Part shown: positions 1 to 8,236 of the stretch, piece after piece
How positions within the stretch are numbered: the first letter of the stretch is position 1
Layout: every line of letters begins with the position of its first letter
From: Mycobacterium sp. DL
GTDB taxonomy: Bacteria > Actinomycetota > Actinomycetes > Mycobacteriales > Mycobacteriaceae
Direction: 5' to 3'
DNA length: 64,000 nucleotides
Assembly (NCBI RefSeq): GCF_039729195.1
Contig: NZ_CP155796.1
Location: 6,014,001-6,078,000, forward strand
Notes under the pieces: model-generated
What the model was told of the DNA's origin: nothing
The model's input: the letters and a program-made list of their open reading frames with translations, nothing else
Databases searched by the model: none
Translations under genes and position numbers: made by a program

Positions 1-1331
1 CCTACCGACGCGCCGATCCCGATGTCCGCGCGGAAGTGGACGCGCTGCGTGTCTCCGCCGGCACCGAGCGGATCGATCACGACCTTGTGTGGGCGGCCAA
101 ACGCGCTGCGCTGGAACTTCTCTGGCGTTCCGAGGGCAGGCCTGATCCACTGGACGATCCGGCGGCGCCCGAGGGTTTGCGGGACTGGGCCACGTACTGC
201 GCGCTGGCCGAGCGGCACGGCGGACGGTGGAGTCGGTGGCCGCAACCGCTGCGCGATGTCACCGGGTCGGCTGTCTCGTCGGCCCGCCGGGAACTGGCGC
301 CCAGGCTGGCGTTCCATGCCTGGGTGCAGCACCGATGCGCCGAGCAGTTGACCGCTGTGCGGGATGCCGCCCGGGACTCCGGCATGGCACTGGGTGTGCT
401 GCACGACCTGGCGGTGGGAGTCGACGCCGACGGCGCCGACGCGTGGGCGCTGGCCGACGTCCTGGCGACGGGGGTGAGTGTCGGGGCGCCGCCGGACAAC
501 TTCACCCCGCGTGGTCAGGACTGGGGTCTGCCGCCATGGCGGCCGGATCGGCTGGCCGCCACCGGATACTCCGCCCTGCGCGACATGCTCCGGGCCGTTC
601 TCGCACACGCCGACGGCCTGCGCATCGACCACGTCGCCGGCCTGTGGCGGTTGTGGTGGATTCCGCCGGGTGACGGTCCCGACCGGGGCACCTACGTGCA
701 CTACGACGCCGACGCCATGCTCGCGGTGCTCGCGCTGGAAGCCCACCGGGCGCACGCCACCGTGGTCGGAGAGGATCTCGGGACGGTGGAACCGGAAGTC
801 ACGCAAGCACTTTCCGACAACGGCATGCTGGTTTGCGCGGTGTCGTGGTTCACCCGCGATCAGTCCGCACCGGACGAGCCCTTGTTGTCGCCGGCGAACT
901 GGCCGACACGGGCTGCCGCCAGCCTCTCGACACACGACCTGCCGACCGCGGCGGGGTTCCTGCGGGGTGAGCATGTGACGGCGCGCGCCGACCTCGGTCT
1001 GCTCGACGACGTCTCGGCCGAACGGGCCAACGCCGACCGGGAACGCACGGAGTGGGTGGCACTGCTGCGCTCCGAAGGGCTTCTGGACGCGGCGTCAGAA
1101 CCCGACGAGCCGGCGATCATCGTTGCGATGCACCGGTTCCTGGCGTCCACCCCGAGTCAACTCAAGCTCGTCTCACCGTATGACGTCATCGCCGAACCGC
1201 GGCAGCCTAATCTTCCCGGGACGATCGACGAATACCCGAACTGGCGTCTCCCACTTCCGGTGACCCTGGAGCAACTCCGCACCGACCCGCGGGTCGCGGA
1301 GGTCACCGCCGCGTTCCGGGGGGATCGCTGA
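1..1331 (+). CDS. malQ: 4-alpha-glucanotransferase (amylomaltase, GH77), C-terminal part
   Basis: Transfers alpha-1,4-glucan segments between maltodextrins in the cytosol (glycogen/maltose metabolism). The reading frame is already open at the left edge, so the N-terminal part lies outside the window; the GTG at 36 is internal. GH77 catalytic signatures are visible: LRIDHVAG holds the nucleophile Asp, VVGEDLGTV the acid/base Glu and STHDLPT the third conserved Asp. The C-terminal PNLPGT...EYPNWR segment is typical of the family. About 442 codons are present, against roughly 700 for full mycobacterial MalQ. It converges on the HadA-like gene. Confidence 0.95.
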   Translation, partial: YRRADPDVRAEVDALRVSAGTERIDHDLVWAAKRAALELLWRSEGRPDPLDDPAAPEGLRDWATYCALAERHGGRWSRWPQPLRDVTGSAVSSARRELAPRLAFHAWVQHRCAEQLTAVRDAARDSGMALGVLHDLAVGVDADGADAWALADVLATGVSVGAPPDNFTPRGQDWGLPPWRPDRLAATGYSALRDMLRAVLAHADGLRIDHVAGLWRLWWIPPGDGPDRGTYVHYDADAMLAVLALEAHRAHATVVGEDLGTVEPEVTQALSDNGMLVCAVSWFTRDQSAPDEPLLSPANWPTRAAASLSTHDLPTAAGFLRGEHVTARADLGLLDDVSAERANADRERTEWVALLRSEGLLDAASEPDEPAIIVAMHRFLASTPSQLKLVSPYDVIAEPRQPNLPGTIDEYPNWRLPLPVTLEQLRTDPRVAEVTAAFRGDR

Positions 1332-1348
1332 GACGCGGCGGGGGCGTC
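1332..1348. terminator. Short hairpin between convergent malQ and HadA-like gene
   Basis: GACGC (1332-1336) pairs with GCGTC (1344-1348) right after the malQ stop and overlapping the stop of the opposing gene. There is no U-tract. This is a weak candidate for a shared terminator, based only on position and symmetry. Confidence 0.25.
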
Positions 1349-1796
1349 ACTCGGATTCGCTGCGGCCCGCCATCGTGGTGTAGTCCTCCTGCACCGTCTC
1401 GCCGTGCTGGTTGGTGATCCGGCTCCTGATCGTCAGGACGTCCGCTCCGAACGCCTGCCGGAGCGACTCGAGCCGAATGTGGCAGTAGAGCCTGTCACCC
1501 GCCTTGATGGGCCGCAGCATCGTGAGACCCTGCTCGCTCTGGACGATCCGTTCTTCTTCGATGGGGATGCCCGCATGGGCGAAGAAGGCGAGCTGGGCCT
1601 GCAGCCCGAAGATCGAGATGAACGTCAGCGGCGCCAGGATGGCGTCGTGACCCAGCGCCCCGGCGGCGTCCTCGTCGAAGAACGCGGCGTCGGAGTTCTT
1701 CACCGCCTTGGCGTACTGGCGGATCTTCTCCACCCCGACCTCGTAGTAGTCGGGGTACAGGTAGGTCATGCCGACGATGTCCGGTGACAGGGCCAT
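1347..1796 (-). CDS. HadA-like (3R)-hydroxyacyl-ACP dehydratase subunit, stand-alone
   Basis: Hot-dog-fold protein of the HadA/HadC group; in FAS-II these subunits hold the acyl chain while HadB carries the catalytic Asp/His. The N-terminus MALSPDIVGM and the segment APLTFISIFG closely resemble M. tuberculosis HadA, and the HadB-type NPIH hydratase motif is absent. About 149 aa. I prefer ATG 1796 over the upstream start at 1823 because HadA proteins begin at this Met and a TAGGTT -10 element lies 8 bp before it. No hadB gene is adjacent, so its partner is unknown. It is divergent from the enoyl-CoA hydratase. A FAS-II role is inferred; another MaoC-like hydratase pathway is possible. Confidence 0.75.
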   Translation of the reverse strand: MALSPDIVGMTYLYPDYYEVGVEKIRQYAKAVKNSDAAFFDEDAAGALGHDAILAPLTFISIFGLQAQLAFFAHAGIPIEEERIVQSEQGLTMLRPIKAGDRLYCHIRLESLRQAFGADVLTIRSRITNQHGETVQEDYTTMAGRSESE

Positions 1797-1804
1797 GAGT
1801 GACG

Positions 1805-1810
1805 AACCTA
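1805..1810 (-). promoter_or_regulatory. -10 element, putative leaderless promoter of HadA-like gene
   Basis: Read on the minus strand this is TAGGTT (TANNNT), followed by 8 nt and ATG 1796. That is the geometry of mycobacterial leaderless transcripts. It supports the shorter start. Confidence 0.45.
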
Positions 1811-1824
1811 TCTGCCTCGGCAAT

Positions 1825-1830
1825 TAGGGT
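1825..1830 (+). promoter_or_regulatory. -10 element, putative leaderless promoter of enoyl-CoA hydratase
   Basis: TAGGGT (TANNNT) followed by 6 nt and ATG 1837, with no Shine-Dalgarno sequence. Transcription would start at or next to the ATG. The two divergent -10 elements lie within 26 bp. Confidence 0.5.
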
Positions 1831-1836
1831 CCAGCC

Positions 1837-2610
1837 ATGAGCCTCGTCACCTATGAACTCGAAGACCACGTCGCCACCATCACCCTGAACCGGCCGGAGG
1901 CGCGCAATGCGATCAACGGCGCGCTGCGCAACGACCTGAACGCGGCCTGGGATCGGTTCCGCGACGACGAGGACGCCTGGGTCGGGATCCTGACCGCCAA
2001 CGGCGACGTGTTCTGCGCCGGTGGCGACCTCAAGGACGGCGCGGGCGCAGTGGGCACATTCGGCGGAACGTTCTGGGAGAAGCCGACTATCAACTCCTTC
2101 GAAAGCGGAATGGAGTTGTTCAAGCCCACCATCGCCGCGGTGCACGGCCCCTGCATCGGATACGGGTTGACCGGGGTGTTGTTCTGCGACTTCGTCATCG
2201 CCAGCACCGAGGCCAGCTTCCGTTTCCCGGAGGTGACGCTCGGGGTGCCCACCGTTGTCGGAGCGATCCGGTTGCCTCGTCGCGTCGGGTGGGCCAACGC
2301 GATGGAACTGCTGTTGACCGGCAAGTCGATGGACGCGGCGCGCGCCAAGGAGATCGGGTTGATCTGGAGGCTGGTCGAACCCGGTGATCTTCGGGCTGAG
2401 GCCATGGCGTGGGCCAAGACCCTGACCCAGGCGGCGCCACTGGCTCAGCGGGCGACCAAGGAGGTCGCCTGGCGCACTGCCGACATGGGCTGGATCGAGT
2501 CGGTTCGCTTCGGCGAGACCATGCGCAAGGTGGCCGGAGCCACCGAAGACGTCGCCGAAGGGATGCAGGCCTGGCGCGACCGACGCCCGCCGCAGTGGCG
2601 GGCGCGGTAG
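1837..2610 (+). CDS. Enoyl-CoA hydratase/isomerase (crotonase) family protein
   Basis: Crotonase-fold enzyme of 257 aa acting on acyl-CoA thioesters in beta-oxidation or a related degradation pathway. The N-terminal TITLNRPEARNAIN and the oxyanion-hole segment CAGGDLKDG are diagnostic. The second oxyanion region reads HGPCIGYGL, and FPEVTLGVP follows where hydratases often carry a catalytic Glu, so hydration is plausible but isomerase activity is not excluded. Probably leaderless. It is head-to-head with the HadA-like gene, which suggests fatty-acyl chemistry at this locus. Confidence 0.88.
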   Translation: MSLVTYELEDHVATITLNRPEARNAINGALRNDLNAAWDRFRDDEDAWVGILTANGDVFCAGGDLKDGAGAVGTFGGTFWEKPTINSFESGMELFKPTIAAVHGPCIGYGLTGVLFCDFVIASTEASFRFPEVTLGVPTVVGAIRLPRRVGWANAMELLLTGKSMDAARAKEIGLIWRLVEPGDLRAEAMAWAKTLTQAAPLAQRATKEVAWRTADMGWIESVRFGETMRKVAGATEDVAEGMQAWRDRRPPQWRAR

Positions 2611-2632
2611 CAGCCTGAGACCGCGAGCGCGC

Positions 2633-2638
2633 TACGTT
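2633..2638 (+). promoter_or_regulatory. -10 element, putative leaderless promoter of epimerase
   Basis: TACGTT (TANNNT), then 7 nt, then GTG 2646. No SD is present. This geometry decides the start in favour of GTG 2646 over TTG 2637. Confidence 0.5.
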
Positions 2639-2645
2639 GACCGCT

Positions 2646-3581
2646 GTGGACACACACAGTGAGGGGCGCGTGCTGATCACCGGCGGCCGGGGCTTCATCG
2701 GTCGGGCCGTCGTGAAGGCGTTTCACGACAGGGGGATTCCCGTGACGATCGTCGACCGGCAGGAGCCCGACGAGCCGCGCGCCGGGGTGACCGACGTCGT
2801 CGGAGACCTCCTCGACAAGGCCGTCCTCGACCAGGCAGTGGCACCCGGCACCGTAGCCATCGTCCACCTTGCCGCCGCGACGTCGGTACTCCGCTCGGTG
2901 GAGAGGCCCGCAGACACCTACGCCGAAAACGTCGCTGTCACCCACGAACTGCTCGAGCTGGCCCGAATCAGGGGGGTCACCAGATTCGTGCTGGCGTCGA
3001 CGAACGCAGTGGTGGGTGACGTGGGGACCACCACGATCACCGAGGAGCTGCCGTTGCGGCCGCTGACGCCCTATGGAGCCACCAAGGCCGCCTGCGAGAT
3101 GTTGCTGTCGGGCTATGCAGGGTCATACGGGCTCACGACCTGCGCGCTGCGGTTCAGCAACGTGTACGGATCGGGCATGGCGCACAAGGACAGTTTTGTT
3201 CCGAGGCTGATGCGGGCAGCGCTGTCGGGTTCGACCGTACGCATCTACGGCGACGGTTCACAGCGCCGTGATCTCGTTCATGTCGACGACGTCGTGCGTG
3301 CTGTCCTGCTCGGTTGGGACAGCACCTACACCGGCAGCGCGATCGTCGGATCGGGACGTTCGGTGTCGGTGCTGGAACTCGTCGAGACCGTTCGCCGTGT
3401 CACCGGCCGGCCTCTGGTCGCGGAACACATTGAGGCGCAACAGGGTGAGATGCCCGCCGTGGTCCTCGACCTGTCGCACAGTGCGCATGCCATCGGCTAC
3501 CGCCCGTCGGTCGAACTGTCGGACGGGCTCGAGAGCACATGGCGCTATTTCCGCGACGAGGCTTCGGGCGCGACCGCGTGA
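2646..3581 (+). CDS. NAD-dependent epimerase/dehydratase (UDP-hexose epimerase-like)
   Basis: Extended SDR of about 311 aa with the N-terminal Rossmann motif TGGRGFIG and the catalytic YGATK (Tyr-x-x-x-Lys), preceded by the usual Ser/Thr-rich strand LASTNAVVG. The closest recognisable function is UDP-glucose 4-epimerase or a dTDP/UDP-sugar dehydratase; substrate cannot be read from the sequence. Its TGA overlaps the GTG of the downstream GT2 gene (GTGA, 3578-3581), so the two are translationally coupled and probably supply and use a nucleotide sugar together. Confidence 0.85.
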   Translation: MDTHSEGRVLITGGRGFIGRAVVKAFHDRGIPVTIVDRQEPDEPRAGVTDVVGDLLDKAVLDQAVAPGTVAIVHLAAATSVLRSVERPADTYAENVAVTHELLELARIRGVTRFVLASTNAVVGDVGTTTITEELPLRPLTPYGATKAACEMLLSGYAGSYGLTTCALRFSNVYGSGMAHKDSFVPRLMRAALSGSTVRIYGDGSQRRDLVHVDDVVRAVLLGWDSTYTGSAIVGSGRSVSVLELVETVRRVTGRPLVAEHIEAQQGEMPAVVLDLSHSAHAIGYRPSVELSDGLESTWRYFRDEASGATA

Positions 3582-4369
3582 CACGCCTCGCCGAATACCC
3601 GGACGAGGTGGACACCCTCGCCGTCGCGGAGTTCCACCGGCGCCATTCGCACCCGCGCCTCGCGGAACTGGTGGTGGTGATCGCCGCCTACAACGAGGCC
3701 GCCGGCATCGGCGCGGTGCTGGCGGGCATACCGAAAAGCTGCTGCGGCATTCCGGTGGACGTGCTCGTCGTCGTCGACGGCGCCACGGACCAGACCGCGG
3801 AGATCGCGGACCGGCACGGGGCCTACACCTGCGTCGCGCCGCGAAACCGGGGTCAGGGTGCGGCCCTGCGACTCGGCTACCGCCTGGCTGCGGACTGCGG
3901 CGCCCGCTACGTGGTGACCACCGACGCCGACGGCCAGTACGACGGTTCAGAGCTCGCCGAACTGGTGCGCCCGCTGGTCGAGGACCGTGCCGATTTTGTC
4001 ACCGGTTCGCGCCGACTCGGTCGACACGAGTCGGACAGTCGGTTGCGCTGGCTCGGAGTGCGCGTCTTTGCGATGCTGGCCTCGCTGCTGACGTGGCGCC
4101 GTCTCACCGACACGTCGTTCGGGTTCCGGGCCATGCGGGCCGAACTGGCCTGCACGGTTCCGCTGGTCGAGCCGCAGTATCAGTCGTCGGAGCTACTGCT
4201 CGGCATCATGGCCCGGGGGGCGCGGGTCCTCGAGGTCCCCATGACGATGAGCCGCCGCAGCGACGGTGCCACCAAGAAGGGTGGTGACCTGGTCTACGGC
4301 GCGAATTACGCCCGCGTCATGCTGCGGACGTGGTGTCGGGAGTACGTGCTGCGCGGTCGACGAAGATGA
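3578..4369 (+). CDS. Glycosyltransferase family 2 (DPM/polyprenol-phosphate type)
   Basis: GT-A fold enzyme of about 263 aa. It begins its catalytic domain with VVVIAAYNEA (residue ~32), has VVDGATD for nucleotide binding and TTDADGQYD containing the D-x-D metal site near residues 116-118. No membrane segment is evident, so it is probably a soluble or peripheral polyprenol-phosphate sugar transferase. GTG 3578 is chosen because it overlaps the upstream stop by 4 bp; an ATG at 3539 would overlap the epimerase by 43 bp. Its 3' end overlaps the convergent GtrA gene by 53 bp, a pairing common for flippase/GT2 systems. Confidence 0.88.
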   Translation: MTRLAEYPDEVDTLAVAEFHRRHSHPRLAELVVVIAAYNEAAGIGAVLAGIPKSCCGIPVDVLVVVDGATDQTAEIADRHGAYTCVAPRNRGQGAALRLGYRLAADCGARYVVTTDADGQYDGSELAELVRPLVEDRADFVTGSRRLGRHESDSRLRWLGVRVFAMLASLLTWRRLTDTSFGFRAMRAELACTVPLVEPQYQSSELLLGIMARGARVLEVPMTMSRRSDGATKKGGDLVYGANYARVMLRTWCREYVLRGRRR

Positions 4370-4778
4370 ACCGGTCGAAGAGCACGAACTTCAGCACGAA
4401 CATGGCACCGTAGGTCGCCAGGAACGCGGCGCCGACGAGGCCGACCTGGAGCGCCTGCGCAGAAACGTGGTCGCGAACCCAGCGATCGGCGGCCGTCGTG
4501 ACCAGGATCGCGGTCAGCGCGGTGACGATCACGATCACGGCGTACGGGAGGACTTCCCTGGTGCGGTCCGGGCGTCCGCGGCGCTGCCAGGCCCAGTACC
4601 GGTTCATCAGATAGTTGGGCACAGCACCTGCGACGAAAGCGAGCAGACTCGCGAGCAGCGGACCGGCCGTGAACCAGTAGGTGACCAGGAAGACGATCTC
4701 GCTGAGGATCCCGGCGATGACCGAGGCGCCGGTGTAGCGACCCCACAGTGGAATTCGTGTGCGCCACGGTCGAATCAC
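4317..4778 (-). CDS. GtrA family membrane protein
   Basis: Small (~153 aa) protein with four predicted membrane helices, including VIAGILSEIVFLVTYW and YAVIVIVTALTAILVTT, and the GtrA-type loop VPNYLMNRYWAWQRRG. GtrA proteins are associated with translocation of polyprenyl-phosphate sugars for cell-envelope glycosylation. GTG 4778 overlaps the stop of the upstream methyltransferase (GTGA), giving translational coupling. It lies tail-to-tail with the GT2 gene, which may make the lipid-linked sugar it moves. Confidence 0.85.
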   Translation of the reverse strand: MIRPWRTRIPLWGRYTGASVIAGILSEIVFLVTYWFTAGPLLASLLAFVAGAVPNYLMNRYWAWQRRGRPDRTREVLPYAVIVIVTALTAILVTTAADRWVRDHVSAQALQVGLVGAAFLATYGAMFVLKFVLFDRFIFVDRAARTPDTTSAA

Positions 4779-5500
4779 GACTCGCTCCGCTTGCGGGCCA
4801 CACACAACACCGACTGACCGAAGGGCACCCGCACCCGACGTTCCAGAGCCTTCGTCACCGGCACCACACAGCGGTCGAAGGCGGCGACCAACCTCGGATT
4901 GGGTGCGCCGGCCCCGCCCCGGCGAACGGCCAACCACCAGGCGACGCCGCCCAGCAGGTTCACCGGCCTGACGAGTTCGACGTCGAGATCCGCTCGCCGT
5001 ACGGCATCGGCCAGGGAGTTCGGCGTGTAGCGACGAACATGGCCCACCTTGCGGTCGAACTCGCCGTAGAGCTGTTGATAGCCCGGCACCCACAGGACCA
5101 GCCTGCCGCCGACCTCGACGGCAGTGGCGAGCGACCGCAGCGCGCCGGCGTCGTCATCGATGTGCTCGAGCACGTTGATCGCGACCACCGACTCGACGGG
5201 GCGATCGAGATCGGGCGCTGTCCCCAGCTCGAGTTGACGGACCTCGACCTCGGCGCGCCCGGCGAAGCGTCGCGCCATGACCGCGACCGCGGCCGGGTCG
5301 ACATCGGTGACCACGAGTCGGTCCAGGTCGTCGAACTGCTCGGCGAACTCGCCGAGGCCGGCGCCCACCTCGAGGATCGACCTGCCGCAGTGCGGCGCGA
5401 TCAGTTCGTATTGGTACCGGCGATAGCGGGGCTTGTCCGGTCCCGCGGCCTCGAGTTGACGGCCGGTGGCCGCGGTGAACGCCCCCCGGTGATCGTCCAT
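4775..5500 (-). CDS. Class I SAM-dependent methyltransferase
   Basis: Cytosolic Rossmann-fold methyltransferase of 241 aa. Motif I is ILEVGAGLGEF (residues ~42-52), followed by VTDVDP (motif II) and VVAINVLEHIDDD (post-motif); HVRRYT follows later. The 'LEH' motif is typical of small-molecule/sugar methyltransferases of the UbiG/Cfa-like type. It is first of a two-gene operon with GtrA and divergent from sqdB, so methylation of a surface sugar or its lipid carrier is a reasonable inference. The acceptor is unknown. Confidence 0.85.
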   Translation of the reverse strand: MDDHRGAFTAATGRQLEAAGPDKPRYRRYQYELIAPHCGRSILEVGAGLGEFAEQFDDLDRLVVTDVDPAAVAVMARRFAGRAEVEVRQLELGTAPDLDRPVESVVAINVLEHIDDDAGALRSLATAVEVGGRLVLWVPGYQQLYGEFDRKVGHVRRYTPNSLADAVRRADLDVELVRPVNLLGGVAWWLAVRRGGAGAPNPRLVAAFDRCVVPVTKALERRVRVPFGQSVLCVARKRSES

Positions 5501-5585
5501 GTGTCACTCCTCGATGCGTGGGTACTTGTCGCCATTGTGCACGCCACCATTGTCAAGGCTTAGGCTCGTCGTGATCATCACATCC

Positions 5586-5594
5586 AGGAGGAGG
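5586..5594 (+). promoter_or_regulatory. Strong Shine-Dalgarno of sqdB
   Basis: AGGAGGAGG lies 6 nt before GTG 5601. This decides the start over upstream in-frame codons reaching back to 5499, which would overlap the divergent methyltransferase. Confidence 0.7.
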
Positions 5595-5600
5595 CAGTCT

Positions 5601-6755
5601 GTGCGAGTTCTGGTACTCGGCGGTGACGGATACCTGGGCTGGCCGACCGCCCTGCATCTCTCCGATGGCGGCCACGACGTGGCGGTGCTCGACAACTTCG
5701 CGCGACGCGGCTACGACGAGGAACTCGGCGTCTGCAGCCTGGTCCCGATCGAGGATCTCGACGTGCGGGTGGCGGCATGGCGCGACGTTTCCGGGAAACA
5801 GATCGGCGTCTATCCCGGCGATCTGCTGGATCCGGAGTTCGTCTACGCCACGTTGCGTGACTTCGCCCCTGACGCGATCGTGCACTTCGCCGAACAACGG
5901 GCAGCCCCGTACTCGATGATCGACCGGGCGCACGCCGTTTACACGCAGCACAACAACGTCGTCGGAACGCTCAACCTGCTGTACGGCATCGCCGAGACCG
6001 ACCCGGACATCCACCTGGTCAAGCTGGGGACCATGGGCGAGTACGGAACCCCGAACATCGACATCGAAGAAGGCTGGCTCGATGTCGAACACAACGGTCG
6101 CAGGGACCGGGTCCTCTTCCCCAAACGGCCGGGATCCTTCTATCACCTGAGCAAGGTGCACGACTCGCACAACATCGAGTTCGCCTGCCGGAACTGGGGT
6201 TTGCGGTCCACCGATCTCAACCAGGGCGTCGTCTACGGTCAGCAGACCCCCCAGACGGCGGCGGATCAGCGGTTGTCGACCCGGTTCGACTACGACGGCG
6301 TCTTCGGAACCGTGCTGAACCGGTTCGTCATCCAGGCCGTGCTCGGCGAACCCCTGACCGTTTACGGAACCGGCAAGCAGACGCGGGGGCTGATCGATAT
6401 CCGCGACACCGTGGAATGCATCCGCCTCGCCGTCGAGCATCCCGCCGACCGAGGCGAGTTCCGGGTGTTCAATCAGATGACCGAGTCGATGTCGGTGCGC
6501 GACATCGCCGGGGTGATCGCAGAGCAGTTCCCCGGGCCGGTACAGATCGAGCACATGAACAACCCTCGGACGGAGGCCGCGGAGCACTACTACAACGTCA
6601 AGCACACCCGCCTGGTCGAGCTCGGACTGCAGCCTCACCTGCTCTCGAACACGCTGATCGAGTCGCTGTTCAGCATCGTGGAGGCCAACAAGCACCGGGT
6701 CGACGTCGAGAAGTTGTACCCCACCGTGCAGTGGGCGCAGCCCAGCAACGCCTGA
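5601..6755 (+). CDS. sqdB: UDP-sulfoquinovose synthase (SQD1/SqdB family)
   Basis: Family enzymes convert UDP-glucose and sulfite to UDP-sulfoquinovose, the head-group donor for sulfolipid and sulfoglycan synthesis. The 384-aa protein has the SQD1-type dinucleotide motif GGDGYLGW and the segments RAAPYSMIDR, YTQHNNVVGTLN, GTMGEYGTPNIDIEEG, FYHLSKVHDSHN and DLNQGVVYG, all hallmarks of plant and cyanobacterial SQD1. The catalytic triad appears as T144, Y181 and K185, one residue off Arabidopsis numbering. The C-terminal EAAEHYYNVKHT block is also SQD1-like. It starts at GTG with a strong SD. Neighbours are glycosyltransferases, GtrA and a methyltransferase. The substrate assignment rests on motif similarity; a different sulfo- or carboxy-sugar is possible. 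Confidence 0.9.
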   Translation: MRVLVLGGDGYLGWPTALHLSDGGHDVAVLDNFARRGYDEELGVCSLVPIEDLDVRVAAWRDVSGKQIGVYPGDLLDPEFVYATLRDFAPDAIVHFAEQRAAPYSMIDRAHAVYTQHNNVVGTLNLLYGIAETDPDIHLVKLGTMGEYGTPNIDIEEGWLDVEHNGRRDRVLFPKRPGSFYHLSKVHDSHNIEFACRNWGLRSTDLNQGVVYGQQTPQTAADQRLSTRFDYDGVFGTVLNRFVIQAVLGEPLTVYGTGKQTRGLIDIRDTVECIRLAVEHPADRGEFRVFNQMTESMSVRDIAGVIAEQFPGPVQIEHMNNPRTEAAEHYYNVKHTRLVELGLQPHLLSNTLIESLFSIVEANKHRVDVEKLYPTVQWAQPSNA

Positions 6756-6757
6756 AT

Positions 6758-8230
6758 TTGACGGCCTCTCCCGCACGCGCGACCCGTCGTCTGGTCACCC
6801 GACACTGGGTGTTCCTGGCCGTGGCGACCGTCGGTGTCACGTTGCGCGCGCTGGCCTGGTTCGCCTACCAGCCCGCGTTGATGTTCGGCGATTCCTTCCG
6901 CTACCTCGGCAACATCGGCATCTACAACCCCGGCGGCCTGCACCCCATCGGATACGAACTCTTCATCCTGACACCGACACTCGCCGTGGGCGGGCTGGAA
7001 CTGGTTACCGCGCTTCAGCATTGCGCAGGCGTGGGCGCGGCGATCGCGCTGTACGCACTGACGTTGCGGCACGGAGCGAATCGGTGGTTGGCCGCGCTTG
7101 CCGCCACACCGCTGCTGCTGGACGGCTACCAGATCCAGATCGAGCAACTGATCATGTCCGACGCCTGGCAGCAGGTGCTCCTCGTCGCACTCCTGTGGGT
7201 GCTGCTCGGGGTCGGCGCCCCGAACCCGCGTCGGGCCGCGTTCGGTGGGCTGCTGCTGGGTGTGGCGGTGATGCTGCGACTGGTGGCGTTTCCGTTGGTC
7301 GTTCCGGCGCTGTGCTACCTCGTCATCGCGGGTGGAGCGTGGCGGTCATGGCGTGCCTGGACGGGCTGGCGCACGATCGGCGCGCGCACGCTGGCGTTTG
7401 CGGTCGCTTTCGGCGTGGTGATCGCGGGCTACGGCGCGTACTTCCACGCGCAGACGGGCGAGTGGGGATTGACCCGGACCACCGGCAACGTGCTCTACGG
7501 CCGCGCCGCCGTGGTCGCCGACTGCGACAGCTTGACACTCGAACCGTTGACGGCGCTGGCCTGCCCCGAGGAGCCGTTGGGGCAGCGCAAGCGCCTCGAC
7601 GCCTACGCCCACATCCAGACCGACCCGACCTGGCGAGCTCGATTTCCCGCGGGCACGGACCTGTTCGCGGTCCAGAGATCGTTCGGCTGGGCCGTGATAC
7701 GCCAGCAGCCGCTGGACGTCGCCGGCGCCGTGGCACTGGACTTCCTCAAGGGATTCCGCCCTGTGCGCGCCGACGCGCCCGGCGACGTCACCGTCGCCAG
7801 ATGGCAGTTCAAGTCGGAGTACCCCACCGTCGACCTGGACTACAGCATCCGGGCTTCGCAAGAGTTCAGCGGGCAAGATCCCACCGCGGTGCCTGCCCTC
7901 GCCGCGTTCCTGCGCGGATATCAGCTCAGCGTCGGCTACACCCCGGGCACGTTGTTGGGTGTCCTCGGAATCGTCGCACTGCTCGCCGGATTCGGGCTCG
8001 GCCGCGCCCGACACAGCGGCATCCGCTCGGCCATTCTCCTGGCGGTCGGCATGGCCGTGACCATTCTGCTCGCGTCGGCGGCGTTCGAGTTCTCGTGGCG
8101 CTACCAACTGCCCGGTCTCGTACTTCTGCCGTTCGCCGGCGTGCTGGGGATCACCGCACTCCGGGGGCGCGGGTCAGCGCCCACGCCCAGGAGACGCGAT
8201 CCCCAGCCGGCGGACGTACCTGACCTATAG
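6758..8230 (+). CDS. Polytopic membrane protein, GT-C glycosyltransferase-like
   Basis: About 490 aa with some ten hydrophobic helices. The first extracytoplasmic loop contains FGDSFRYLG, resembling the acidic-residue loop of GT-C enzymes that use polyprenyl-phosphate sugars, followed by PGGLHPIGYELF. A long hydrophilic loop (residues ~250-390) contains two Cys (ADCDS, LACPEE). It starts at TTG 6758, only 2 nt after the sqdB stop, so it is very probably co-transcribed with sqdB. I infer that it transfers a lipid-linked sugar, possibly sulfoquinovose, on the outer face of the membrane. No exact family is recognised. Confidence 0.6.
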   Translation: MTASPARATRRLVTRHWVFLAVATVGVTLRALAWFAYQPALMFGDSFRYLGNIGIYNPGGLHPIGYELFILTPTLAVGGLELVTALQHCAGVGAAIALYALTLRHGANRWLAALAATPLLLDGYQIQIEQLIMSDAWQQVLLVALLWVLLGVGAPNPRRAAFGGLLLGVAVMLRLVAFPLVVPALCYLVIAGGAWRSWRAWTGWRTIGARTLAFAVAFGVVIAGYGAYFHAQTGEWGLTRTTGNVLYGRAAVVADCDSLTLEPLTALACPEEPLGQRKRLDAYAHIQTDPTWRARFPAGTDLFAVQRSFGWAVIRQQPLDVAGAVALDFLKGFRPVRADAPGDVTVARWQFKSEYPTVDLDYSIRASQEFSGQDPTAVPALAAFLRGYQLSVGYTPGTLLGVLGIVALLAGFGLGRARHSGIRSAILLAVGMAVTILLASAAFEFSWRYQLPGLVLLPFAGVLGITALRGRGSAPTPRRRDPQPADVPDL

Positions 8231-8236
8231 CACTCA

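Noticed and set aside
36..38. GTG as start of the first gene
   Set aside because: The frame is open to the left edge and the GH77 sequence continues upstream of it, so the gene is cut by the window.
5499..5600. Longer sqdB start at 5499
   Set aside because: It would overlap the divergent methyltransferase start and has no SD; AGGAGGAGG precedes GTG 5601 and the Rossmann motif starts right after.
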